Assembly: GCA_958352845.1 (NCBI GenBank)
Contig: CATWQC010000029.1
Location: forward strand, 1 to 22,318
DNA from: an uncultured Collinsella sp.
GTDB lineage: Bacteria; Actinomycetota; Coriobacteriia; Coriobacteriales; Coriobacteriaceae
DNA length: 22,318 nucleotides
Direction: 5' to 3'
Part shown: positions 14,718-22,249 of the stretch, piece after piece
Position numbering within the stretch: the first letter of the stretch is position 1
Layout of the letters: each line of letters begins with the position of its first letter
Made by a program: the position numbers and the translations under genes
The notes under the pieces: generated by a model
Told to the model about the DNA's origin: nothing
Databases searched by the model: none
The model's input: the letters and a program-made list of their open reading frames with translations, nothing else

Positions 14718-14746
14718 AGTATGAAACTTTAGTTACCTAAAGTCAA
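14718..14746 (-). promoter_or_regulatory. Promoter of the cstA leader transcript
   Basis: On the minus strand TTGACT (14741-14746), a 17-nt spacer and CATACT (14718-14723). Both boxes are close to the sigma-70 consensus. The start would be near 14711, giving a leader of about 235 nt before cstA. Confidence 0.75.
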
Positions 14747-14765
14747 CGCAAATTTGTAATGAATT

Positions 14766-14794
14766 TTCAACTTTTTTTGATTTCTCGGTATAAA
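14766..14794 (+). promoter_or_regulatory. Weak plus-strand promoter candidate facing the repeat elements
   Basis: TTCAAC (14766-14771), 17-nt spacer, TATAAA (14789-14794). It is divergent from the cstA promoter and points into 14844-15272, where there is no plus-strand gene. If active it would transcribe the repeats. The -35 is poor. Confidence 0.3.
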
Positions 14795-14843
14795 ACGCCA
14801 CTGACCTCGGACTTTACCCCACGACAGTTTTTGCATGAGAGAT

Positions 14844-14996
14844 GCCCCTGAGAGCCGCGGGAGCCGGGCGGCGCATATGAACTTTCCTGCTCTACAGTCC
14901 TGCGCAAGACGGAAAGCACATTAAGTGCTTTCCTTTGCGTGCGGAACTCGCGATAAAGTTCATATGCGCCGCCCGGCTCCCGCGGCTCTCAGGGGC
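14844..14996 (+). repeat. Core-in-palindrome repeat, copy 1 (42-bp arms, 69-nt core)
   Basis: Arms 14844-14885 and 14955-14996 are perfect reverse complements over 42 bp. They enclose a 69-nt core (14886-14954) that starts CCTGCTCTACAGTCCTGCGC and ends GCGGAACTCGCGAT. In its middle GAAAGCAC-ATTAA-GTGCTTTC forms an 8-bp hairpin. The core matches the reverse complement of the core of copy 2 at 62 of 69 positions. The arms differ in sequence from those of copy 2 except near the core (CATATGAACTTT against GATATAAGGTTT). No protein in the segment is convincing. It may be a structured RNA, a DNA hairpin target or a small non-autonomous mobile repeat. Confidence 0.9.
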
Positions 14997-15008
14997 TCCC
15001 ATCCCAAA

Positions 15009-15027
15009 TGCGGAGCAAAGCTCCGCA
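15009..15027. repeat. Short perfect hairpin between the two repeat copies
   Basis: TGCGGAGC-AAA-GCTCCGCA, 8-bp stem. On the plus strand a T-rich stretch (CTTTTTCTTTC) follows about 6 nt later, which might give weak termination of plus-strand transcripts. The rest of 15028-15137 holds no gene I can support. Confidence 0.5.
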
Positions 15028-15137
15028 CACCAACTTTTTCTTTCAGCTAAAGAACGCCGAAAATTCGACGCTGGCTTGTTAACCTTGTTGGACGTTGTCG
15101 ACGCCAAACCAGCTCAGAAGCTATATCGATACAGAAA

Positions 15138-15272
15138 GGTCCCCGGACGGAGGGGCCGGATATAAGGTTTATCGCGAGTTCCGCACGCAAAGAAAGCCAC
15201 TTAATGTGGCCTTCGTCTTGCGCAGGACTGTAGAGCAGGAAACCTTATATCCGGCCCCTCCGTCCGGGGACC
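15138..15272 (-). repeat. Core-in-palindrome repeat, copy 2 (33-bp arms, 69-nt core)
   Basis: Arms 15138-15170 and 15240-15272 are perfect reverse complements over 33 bp, with a further GATAC/GTATC pairing outside (15128-15132 with 15278-15282). The core (15171-15239) is in the opposite orientation to copy 1. Its apical hairpin reads AAGGCCAC-ATTAA-GTGGCTTT on the minus strand. All seven differences from copy 1 fall in this hairpin and keep it paired, with one G-U. The repeat starts 12 nt after the tsaB-rimI-tsaD stop, and on the minus strand the outer stem is followed by TTTCT, so it could also end that transcript. Confidence 0.9.
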
Positions 15273-15284
15273 GCGCCGTATCAG

Positions 15285-17669
15285 CTACAGCGTCATGTTT
15301 GGATCGGCGTCGATGTCGAACGGCGAGATTTCACCTCGGTCGAATTTACGGCGGGCGACCTCCGCGATCATGGCTGCGTTATCGGTGCAGGCAGACAAGG
15401 GCGGCACCGTCACGCGGATCCCCTGACGACCGAGCTTCTTGATCATCATCTCGCGCAGATGCGGATTAGCCGAGACGCCGCCGCCGATGCAATACTCCTT
15501 GCATCCGGTGGCATGCAGCGCGTTCTTGGCCTTCTTGTACTGCACGTCAAAGACAGCTGCCTCAAACGAAGCCGCCAGATCGGGAAGGTGAATCGTGCGC
15601 CCGGCCTTGGTCTCCTGCTCGATGTAGAGCGTCACGGCCGTTTTAAGACCCGAAAGCGAGAAGCGGTAGTCCCCCCTGCTGTTAAGCGCACGGGGGAAAT
15701 CGATCGCCTTGGGGTTGCCCGTCTCGGCCAGCTTAGAGATGATGGGGCCACCGGGATAGCCCAGGCCCAGCGCCTTGGCCACCTTGTCGAAGGCCTCGCC
15801 CACGGCGTCGTCGAGCGTCTCACCGAGCACCTCGTAGTCGCCCCACGCCTTCACGTGCACGAGCATGGTGTGCCCGCCCGAGACAAGCGTGAAGATGAAC
15901 GGCGGCTTGAGGTCGGGCTGCGCCAGCAGGTTGGCAAACAGGTGCCCCTCCAGATGGTTGACGCACACGAGCGGCTTGCCAGCAGCGTAGGCAAAGCCCT
16001 TGGCGAAGGCGACGCCAACCACGAGCGCGCCCACCAGGCCCGGACCCTGCGTCACGCCCACGGCGGCAAGCTCACTTGGTGCAATGGCTCCGCCCGTAAG
16101 GCCCAGCGATGCTGCGGCATCCTCGAGCGCCGCATCCACGACACTCACAATCACCTCAACGTGCTTGCGCGAGGCGATCTCGGGCACCACGCCGCCAAAG
16201 CGGGCATGAAAATCAATCTGTGTCGACACCTGGTTGGCCAGCATATTGCCATCCGCATCGATAATCGCCACGGCCGTCTCGTCGCAGGAACTCTCGATAG
16301 CGAGCACTAGGCGGCGGCGCTCAATTTCGGCACGCTCCCCCTCGGAGCGCCCAGGCGCAGGCAGCGGCCATACGCGCTGCTCTGCCGCCGTCGGCTCGGG
16401 CGAAGCATTGTCGACCGGAAGCACCAGGGGCAGCGGCGCCGTCATAACGATGGCATCCTTGCCGACACCGTAGTAGCCGCGGCGACGGCCAGCCTCGGTA
16501 AAGCCCAGAGCGTTATAAAGCGCGATCGCCCCCTCGTTACCGTCCTCGACCTCGAGCGAAGCCGTGGTGCAGCCGAGCATCTGGGCATCATAGCTCACGT
16601 GCGACAGCAGCTTGCGGGCAATGCCCTCGCGGCGATGTGCCGGGTCGACGGCGACATCCAGAATCTGCACATCACCGTCCACGACCATACCGCCGGCAAG
16701 GCCCAGCAGCTTGCCGTCGTCGTGTGCCACCCACCAACTACGCGGCGCAGCAACGTCCTCGCCCAGTTCGGACAGGAACATGCCCGGCGTCCACGCCTCG
16801 TGTCCGGCACCTTCAAAGCAGGCAGCCTCCAGCGCGCTCGTGCCCTCGGCATCCGCCGCGCCCATGGGACGGAACTGCAGATGACGACCGGCGAGCTCAT
16901 CGGCAACACCCGTAATTTCGCTCTGCGCACTCTCGGCAAGACCAAGACGCTTGCGCTCGTTTTCCTCGGCATCCGAAAGGCGCGTGTAAATCGGCAAGAC
17001 GCGGGCCGGATCGCCGTCACCCGCAGCGTGCGCGAGCAGCAAGCCCTCGCCCGAAGGCCACCACAGGTCGCGCTCCACGCAGCGGGCGGTCTCGTCCTCA
17101 CCCAGCAGCTTGCCATAGCGCACGAGACCGTCACCGGTCAGCTGAACCTGGTCCCAGTCCGCTGCTTGGCGCCACTCATCGAGCGCCACGGCGGCCTTGA
17201 CCACGTGTTCGCGCTCAAATTGACGCTCGGGACCCTCATCAACCAGCATATACAGCGCCGGATATACCTCACCGCGCATAGCATCGGCCAAGATACCAAG
17301 CTTGCCGCGCACGCCAGCCTTCCACGCCGTCCAAGCGCAAGCGTCGAGCGTCGACACGCCCAGCAGCGGAACATTGGCACCACGCGCGAGGCCCTTGGCA
17401 GTGGAGATGCCGATGCGCACACCCGTAAAGGACCCCGGGCCGCGGCCGACCACATAGCAACCAACATCGCTGCGATCCAGACCGGCTTGAGCCAGCACGC
17501 CATCAACGGTATTCACGAGCTCAACGTTGGCGTGACGGCGACACATGTGGTCGCCACTCACGAGCTTCGTCTCGCCCGTCTGCCCATCAATCCAGCTTGC
17601 CGCGCAGGCAAGCATGTCGGTCGAAGTATCGAGCGCCACCACCAGCGCGTTGTCGTTATGCAAGCTCAT
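15285..17669 (-). CDS. Triple fusion TsaB-RimI-TsaD: tRNA t6A37 synthesis and N-terminal acetyltransferase
   Basis: A 794-residue protein. Residues about 1-250 are TsaB (LDTSTDMLACAASW, GRGPGSFTGVRIGISTAKGL), the scaffold partner of TsaD. Residues about 260-408 are a GNAT domain like RimI, the acetyltransferase of ribosomal protein S18 (VAVDPAHRREGIARKLL, LEVEDGNEGAIALYNALGF). Residues about 453-794 are TsaD, which transfers threonylcarbamoyl to A37 of ANN-reading tRNAs. TsaD shows the metal-binding HLEGH, SGGHTMLV, GYPGGPIISKLA and CTDNAAMIAEVA. ATG 17669 was chosen over the longer TTG start at 17687; it lies inside the end of tsaE, a 14-nt overlap. All three enzymes appear complete. The fusion tethers a t6A complex that usually forms from separate chains. 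Confidence 0.95.
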   Translation of the reverse strand: MSLHNDNALVVALDTSTDMLACAASWIDGQTGETKLVSGDHMCRRHANVELVNTVDGVLAQAGLDRSDVGCYVVGRGPGSFTGVRIGISTAKGLARGANVPLLGVSTLDACAWTAWKAGVRGKLGILADAMRGEVYPALYMLVDEGPERQFEREHVVKAAVALDEWRQAADWDQVQLTGDGLVRYGKLLGEDETARCVERDLWWPSGEGLLLAHAAGDGDPARVLPIYTRLSDAEENERKRLGLAESAQSEITGVADELAGRHLQFRPMGAADAEGTSALEAACFEGAGHEAWTPGMFLSELGEDVAAPRSWWVAHDDGKLLGLAGGMVVDGDVQILDVAVDPAHRREGIARKLLSHVSYDAQMLGCTTASLEVEDGNEGAIALYNALGFTEAGRRRGYYGVGKDAIVMTAPLPLVLPVDNASPEPTAAEQRVWPLPAPGRSEGERAEIERRRLVLAIESSCDETAVAIIDADGNMLANQVSTQIDFHARFGGVVPEIASRKHVEVIVSVVDAALEDAAASLGLTGGAIAPSELAAVGVTQGPGLVGALVVGVAFAKGFAYAAGKPLVCVNHLEGHLFANLLAQPDLKPPFIFTLVSGGHTMLVHVKAWGDYEVLGETLDDAVGEAFDKVAKALGLGYPGGPIISKLAETGNPKAIDFPRALNSRGDYRFSLSGLKTAVTLYIEQETKAGRTIHLPDLAASFEAAVFDVQYKKAKNALHATGCKEYCIGGGVSANPHLREMMIKKLGRQGIRVTVPPLSACTDNAAMIAEVARRKFDRGEISPFDIDADPNMTL

Positions 17670-18162
17670 CTTGTACAGCCTTATCAATCAAATGGGAAAG
17701 CTCCATTGCGCGGTCACCGTGCGCCTCGAGCGTTATCGTTCGCACATCACTGTCGCCCTCATCACGCTTGAGCGTCACCGAAAGATACTCATCCGTCAGC
17801 TCGTCTTGGAATTGTTCGCCCCATTCCAGCAGGCAAGCACCCTCATAGCCCAGCACATCGAAAATGCCCGTATCCTCGAGCTCGTAGGCATGCTCCAGGC
17901 GGTATAGATCAAAGTGAAACAGCGGAATACGGCCCTGATCGTGAACGGCCATGAGCGCAAACGTAGGGCTCGTAACCATATGCCCATCGCCCAGCCCGCG
18001 CGAGACGCCCTTGGTAAAGTGAGTTTTGCCCACCCCCAGGCCACCGGTCAGGATGAGCACATCGCCGTCCTCAAGGCACGGTGCAATTAGCTCGCCAAAG
18101 TACTCCGTATCGGCAGCGCAAGTCGTTTTGTAAGTACCTACCCCCAGGCGCTCCAGGGACAT
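17656..18162 (-). CDS. tsaE: tRNA t6A37 biosynthesis ATPase TsaE
   Basis: A 168-residue P-loop ATPase that resets the TsaB-TsaD complex during t6A synthesis. Walker A is GGLGVGKT with Lys46 and Thr47, followed by the family motif TSPTFALM, HFDLYRL and LLEWGEQF. AAGGAG lies 5 nt before the ATG, immediately after the stop of the uracil-DNA glycosylase gene. Its 3' end overlaps the TsaB-RimI-TsaD gene by 14 nt, so all t6A complex partners are co-translated side by side. The family is usually about 150 residues, so the length is normal. Confidence 0.96.
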   Translation of the reverse strand: MSLERLGVGTYKTTCAADTEYFGELIAPCLEDGDVLILTGGLGVGKTHFTKGVSRGLGDGHMVTSPTFALMAVHDQGRIPLFHFDLYRLEHAYELEDTGIFDVLGYEGACLLEWGEQFQDELTDEYLSVTLKRDEGDSDVRTITLEAHGDRAMELSHLIDKAVQDELA

Positions 18163-18174
18163 ATATGCTCCTTA

Positions 18175-18795
18175 TTATTCCGAGGCGTCCTCTGGTGCGG
18201 GATGTCGCTCCAGATAGTCGCCCAGCATCTTAAAGTCTTCCTCCAGCAGTTCCTGCCACGCTGGATTGCGTAGCGCTGCTGCCGGATGGAACGTGGGCAT
18301 TACTACAAAATGCCCCATCTGGTGGAACCTGCCGCGCAGCTTAGTAATGCCAATCTCGGTCTTAAGCACAAAGTGCGTCGCGGGGTTGCCGAGCGTCACG
18401 ATAATATCGGGCCAGATGCTTCGAATCTGCTCACGCAAAAACGGCGAGCAAGCCAGCACTTCCTCGGGACGTGGATTGCGGTTTCCCGGCGGGCGGCACT
18501 TAAGCACGTTGGCAATGTAGACGTCTTCGCGTTTGAGCCCCGCCAGCGACAAAATGCCGTTGAGGTCCTCGCCTGCCGCCCCCACAAAGGGCTCGCCCTG
18601 CAAATCCTCATTGCGGCCCGGCGCCTCACCAATAAACATCACGCGAGCGCGGGGGTTTCCCACGCCAAACACGATATTGTGACGCGACTGGTAGAGCTGG
18701 CAGAGGTGACAATCGCCCAGAACGGCCTCAATTTCCTCGAGTGCGACCTCACGTGGTGCCTGATGGGTATGGCCGGGGATGTGCATGACGCCCAT
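18175..18795 (-). CDS. Uracil-DNA glycosylase, family 4 (iron-sulfur type)
   Basis: Removes uracil from DNA to start base-excision repair. It has 206 residues. The family-4 hallmarks are visible: GEAPGRNEDLQGEPFVGAAG (residues 56-75), KCRPPGNRNP and the late motif FHPAAALRNP. Four cysteines at 29, 32, 100 and 116 fit the 4Fe-4S ligands. AGGAG precedes the ATG and overlaps the alr stop region. A second ATG three codons later is less likely. It is 12 nt ahead of tsaE in the same operon. Confidence 0.93.
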   Translation of the reverse strand: MGVMHIPGHTHQAPREVALEEIEAVLGDCHLCQLYQSRHNIVFGVGNPRARVMFIGEAPGRNEDLQGEPFVGAAGEDLNGILSLAGLKREDVYIANVLKCRPPGNRNPRPEEVLACSPFLREQIRSIWPDIIVTLGNPATHFVLKTEIGITKLRGRFHQMGHFVVMPTFHPAAALRNPAWQELLEEDFKMLGDYLERHPAPEDASE

Positions 18796-18803
18796 AGCGG
18801 CTC

Positions 18804-19949
18804 CTACACGTAGACCTTGTCGAGACGCATGCCAAAGCCGCAGGCGACCTCGTAGTTAATCGTTCCGCGCAGTCGGGCCATCTCGTCCATAGTGATCTCG
18901 GCATCGCCATCGCGGCCGACAATGATCATCTCGTCACCATACTCGGCCTCGGGAATCTCGTGTGCCGGGTTGGACTGAATGGCGACCATAAACTGGTCCA
19001 TGCAGATATTGCCAACCTGATGCACACGCTCGCCGCGATACAGCACATCCATACGATTGGAAAGCGTACGCGATAGGCCATCGGCATAACCGATCGGCAG
19101 CGTGCAGATCTGAACGCGCGTACGCGGTACGCGGTAGGTAAAACCGTAGCCCACGCCCTCACCCATCGCAGGGTGTGCCACGCGCGTCACACGCGCATGG
19201 ACGCTCATAACGGGATCAAGCTGCATCACGCGGCCACTCAGCTCGCACGGCTGCATGCCATACAAGCCAACGCCGGCGCGGATCATATCAAAATGCATCG
19301 AGGGGTCGAGCATCGAGGACGGCGTGTTGGCGCAGTGCACGATACCGCACTCAAAACCCGCATCCTTAATGGCCTGAACGGCCTCGGTAAAGCGCTGACA
19401 CTGCAGCTTGTAGTCCCAGCCCGAAGGTTCATCGGCCGTGGCGAAGTGCGTAAATACGCCGTCGCACTGAATACCGCGATGGAAATTTATACCGCGGACA
19501 AAGTCGAGCACCTGCGTGTAGTGAACGCCGATACGATTCATGCCCGTCTCGATGGCGAGATGATACTTGCCCACTTTGCCCGCCGCGACGGCACATTCGC
19601 CATACGCAAGAGCAAAGTCAGACGTATAGACCGAAGGCATGATATCAAACTCGAGCAACGTCGGAATGGCCTCGATAGGCGGCTCGCTTAGGATGAGGAT
19701 GGGTTTCGTAATCCCGCCCTGTCGGAGCTCAACGCCCTCGTTAACCGTCGCCACGGCAAACATGTCGGCACCGGCCGAATACATGATCTTGGCGCACTCA
19801 ACAGCTCCATGACCATAAGCATCGGCCTTGACCACGCAGCACAGGCGCTGACGTGGATTCAGCAAGTTCTTATAGGCCCTCGTGTTGCGACGGAGCGCCC
19901 CGCGGTCGATCTCGACCCAGGACCAGCGCGTCAAATCGGCTTTATTCAT
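18804..19949 (-). CDS. alr: Alanine racemase
   Basis: Converts L-alanine to D-alanine for peptidoglycan, using PLP in the cytoplasm. It has 381 residues, the normal length. The PLP lysine is Lys41 in VVKADAYGHGAVECAK, and the catalytic tyrosine is probably Tyr268 in GVGYGFTYRV. NICMDQFMV is also typical. The start lies 2 nt after the nnr stop, with a weak site (GGATGA). Its position next to nnr and acpS is common in Gram-positive and actinobacterial genomes. Confidence 0.96.
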   Translation of the reverse strand: MNKADLTRWSWVEIDRGALRRNTRAYKNLLNPRQRLCCVVKADAYGHGAVECAKIMYSAGADMFAVATVNEGVELRQGGITKPILILSEPPIEAIPTLLEFDIMPSVYTSDFALAYGECAVAAGKVGKYHLAIETGMNRIGVHYTQVLDFVRGINFHRGIQCDGVFTHFATADEPSGWDYKLQCQRFTEAVQAIKDAGFECGIVHCANTPSSMLDPSMHFDMIRAGVGLYGMQPCELSGRVMQLDPVMSVHARVTRVAHPAMGEGVGYGFTYRVPRTRVQICTLPIGYADGLSRTLSNRMDVLYRGERVHQVGNICMDQFMVAIQSNPAHEIPEAEYGDEMIIVGRDGDAEITMDEMARLRGTINYEVACGFGMRLDKVYV

Positions 19950-19951
19950 GA

Positions 19952-21568
19952 TTAGTCATCCGACCCTTCGTCCATGATTCCCAGATCTTCGAGCGCATCC
20001 TTTGCCGCCAGTTCCATGGCCGGACCGATCAAGTCGATAAGATCGGTCGCGATGACGCTCTTCTCACCATACTCCGTCGCCGCGGCAAAACCGGCGTAGC
20101 TGTGAAGTGCGACGGCGTACGAATACAGCAACTCCCAACGATCCATCTCGTCGCGCATGGTGGCAAGCGTGCCGGCCAAAATACCCGCGAGAACATCACC
20201 CGAACCGGCAGTTGCCAGAGAAGCCGGACCCGAGAGCGGCAGCAGCACACGCTCAACGCCACAGATAGCCGTCGTCGGCCCCTTGGCAATGACCACCAGA
20301 TTGTCGGAGCCTGCAGCCCAGACAACCTTCTGCGCGGCTGCAATCGCGGTACCAAGGTCATTCACCTCGTCACCGGCAACCAGACGCGAAAGCTCACGAT
20401 AGTGCGGCGTCATAACCAACGGCTGCTCGCGACGATACATCTCGGGGTTACTATCAATACCGTCAATGGCAATCTTAGCAAGGCAGTTGAGTGCATCGGC
20501 ATCCAAAATAAGCGGTACATCAAGCTCGAGCAAGCCCGAAACCACCTGCATAGCGCCGGCAGACGTCGTCATACCGGGACCGCACAGTACGCAGCTGTAC
20601 TTCTTTGCAATCTCGCACACCGTCATGCGCGCAGCGGCGCCAAAGGAGCCGCGGGAATCAGACGGAATAGCAAAGACGGGAATCGAAGGAAGTGCCATGC
20701 GAATAAGATTAGCGCAGGCGTCAGGAGCCGCGACTGCCACGTAACCAGCACCCGCGCGAGCTGCAGACTTGGCCGCCATAATGGCAGCACCAGGATATTG
20801 CGCAGATCCGGCGACAATAAGCACAGAGCCACGGGAATACTTATCGATATTCGTAGGAAGTGGAGCAAAGTAATCAACTAAGTCACCGGGCTCGACAATC
20901 TCGGCGGCGTGGTCGACATCATCGATGACCTCGTCAAGACGGTCGTAAAGATTGCCGCAGATCAAATCGCCAGCATACTCAGGGCCATCAGCGCTATACA
21001 GACCAATCTTGGGCGCAATCATCGTCACCGTATGCTCGGCACGAATGCAGTCGTCATCAACAACGCCCGTCTCGGCATTCAGGCCCGAGGGGACATCAAT
21101 GGATACGACACAATCGGCGCATTCATTGACCGTAGGAATCCAGATGGAGAACGGCGCACGCAGATTCCCGTGGAAACCGGTACCAAAAATGGCATCGACA
21201 ACAACATCGGCCTTATCGATCAAAACCTCGAGTTCGTCACGCGAAGGGCCGACGCAAACGTGCACATCGCGGCCGGCAGTACGACGAGCAACATGACGTG
21301 CCAGAGCAGCAGGAATCTCATCCGGTTCAACCGGAGAAACGATATCCACGTCCACACCCTTATGGCTCAGGATATCGGCGGCAACCCAACCGTCGCCGCC
21401 ATTATTACCAAAACCGACCAGAACGAGAACCCGATCGGGATTGAGCTTCAAGACCTCGTTGGCGGCAAACTCACCCGCTAGCTCCATAAGCTCGGCCTTC
21501 GAAGTCCCTTCGCGTTCGATGATATCCTCGAGACGAACGACTTCTTCGGTACTCAAAACCGGTTTCAT
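19952..21568 (-). CDS. nnr: Bifunctional NAD(P)HX epimerase / dehydratase
   Basis: Repairs hydrated NADH and NADPH. It has 538 residues in two domains. The N-terminal YjeF epimerase domain (about 1-215) has GFGNNGGDGWVAA (52-64), FGTGFHG and SIDVPSGLNAETG. The C-terminal ribokinase-like dehydratase domain (about 225-530) has CGPGMTTSAG, LDADALN, TPHYRELSRLV and GSGDVLAGI with Asp458. The ATG follows directly on the acpS stop (TAGATG), with AGGAG upstream, so translation is probably coupled. Both domains look intact. Confidence 0.96.
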   Translation of the reverse strand: MKPVLSTEEVVRLEDIIEREGTSKAELMELAGEFAANEVLKLNPDRVLVLVGFGNNGGDGWVAADILSHKGVDVDIVSPVEPDEIPAALARHVARRTAGRDVHVCVGPSRDELEVLIDKADVVVDAIFGTGFHGNLRAPFSIWIPTVNECADCVVSIDVPSGLNAETGVVDDDCIRAEHTVTMIAPKIGLYSADGPEYAGDLICGNLYDRLDEVIDDVDHAAEIVEPGDLVDYFAPLPTNIDKYSRGSVLIVAGSAQYPGAAIMAAKSAARAGAGYVAVAAPDACANLIRMALPSIPVFAIPSDSRGSFGAAARMTVCEIAKKYSCVLCGPGMTTSAGAMQVVSGLLELDVPLILDADALNCLAKIAIDGIDSNPEMYRREQPLVMTPHYRELSRLVAGDEVNDLGTAIAAAQKVVWAAGSDNLVVIAKGPTTAICGVERVLLPLSGPASLATAGSGDVLAGILAGTLATMRDEMDRWELLYSYAVALHSYAGFAAATEYGEKSVIATDLIDLIGPAMELAAKDALEDLGIMDEGSDD

Positions 21569-22108
21569 CTATGCTCCTAGCGTATCTTGCGAAGCATCGC
21601 CCAGGTGCTCCGTCAATGCTGAATTCTGCAGCTGCTCAAGCTCATCTAAAACAGAGCGAGCCTCTTTAAATGTCTGCGCAACGCGTTTCTTGGTGCTCAC
21701 CTTTTCATCTTTTGGCTTAGGCCGAGCATCTTCGGTAATCGCGATGGCATTCGCAACGGCTAAGTCTCCTGTAAGCGTAATGGAAAGAGCGACCTCAACA
21801 ACACCCAGCTCATGAGCGATCTCGAGTGCACGGCCCGAAAGCAGCGCCTTCGGTTTGCCGAGTTTATCACGCGTTACCGAAACATCCTTGCGACCCACGC
21901 CTTGACTAAAACCCGTGCCGAGAGCCTTAAGCACCGCCTCGCGCGAAGCAAAGCGGCTCGCATAGTGAGCAGCGGGACGCGATGATGCATCGCAATACGC
22001 ACGCTCTTCTTCGGTAAACACACGCCGAGCAAACGACGGCGTCTTTTCAAGAATTGATTTCATCCGGGAAATCTCGACGATATCAACGCCGATACCAGCT
22101 TCAGCCAT
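21569..22108 (-). CDS. acpS: Holo-[acyl-carrier-protein] synthase with a charged C-terminal extension
   Basis: Transfers 4'-phosphopantetheine from CoA to acyl carrier protein. It has 179 residues from ATG 22108, chosen because GGAGGTG lies 4-5 nt upstream. An ATG at 22120 overlaps that site. The metal and CoA-binding motifs are GVDIVEI (Asp9) and FASREAVLKALG (Glu57). The usual length is about 120-130 residues, and here roughly 50 extra residues follow the normal end (ANAIAITED). The tail begins Lys-rich and then looks like a Glu/Leu helix (ARSVLDELEQLQ). It is the first gene of the operon, close to a good promoter. Confidence 0.93.
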   Translation of the reverse strand: MAEAGIGVDIVEISRMKSILEKTPSFARRVFTEEERAYCDASSRPAAHYASRFASREAVLKALGTGFSQGVGRKDVSVTRDKLGKPKALLSGRALEIAHELGVVEVALSITLTGDLAVANAIAITEDARPKPKDEKVSTKKRVAQTFKEARSVLDELEQLQNSALTEHLGDASQDTLGA

Positions 22109-22137
22109 GTTCACCTCCATATCGCACAGACTAAGTT

Positions 22138-22167
22138 ATTGTAGCCCGTTCACAGAAGATGCGACAA
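22138..22167 (-). promoter_or_regulatory. Promoter of the acpS-nnr-alr-udg-tsaE-tsaBD operon
   Basis: On the minus strand TTGTCG (22162-22167), 18-nt spacer, TACAAT (22138-22143). Transcription would start near 22131, only about 23 nt before the acpS ATG. Confidence 0.7.
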
Positions 22168-22217
22168 ACGAGGGTTATAAAACACAGCTACTATGTGAGA
22201 CAAAAGCCCGTAAACGC

Positions 22218-22249
22218 AAAAAAGGGGGAGGCCGCGAGGCCTCCCCCTT
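22218..22249 (-). terminator. Intrinsic terminator of an upstream, off-window minus-strand gene
   Basis: AAGGGGGAGGCC (22222-22233) pairs with GGCCTCCCCCTT (22238-22249) around loop GCGA, and the minus strand continues into six Ts. It separates the acpS operon from the previous transcription unit. Confidence 0.92.

Noticed and set aside
14562..14746. Known riboswitch or T-box in the cstA leader
   Set aside because: I see no T-box AGGGTGGNACCGCG element and no cobalamin, THF or other riboswitch signature that I know; the Ile/Val ORF with a ribosome site fits better. A covariance-model search would settle it.
14892..15107. 71-residue minus-strand open frame across repeat copy 1
   Set aside because: Half of it is translated palindrome arm and core, the composition is unusual for this genome and no ribosome site is evident. 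The repeat structure explains the sequence better.
14844..15272. Retron msr-msd or CRISPR explanation for the repeated cores
   Set aside because: No reverse transcriptase gene is in the window, there are only two full copies in opposite orientation, and there is no regular repeat-spacer spacing.
16599..17771. 390-residue plus-strand open frame antisense to tsaB-rimI-tsaD
   Set aside because: It lies fully antisense to conserved enzyme domains and the end of tsaE and shows no recognisable motif.
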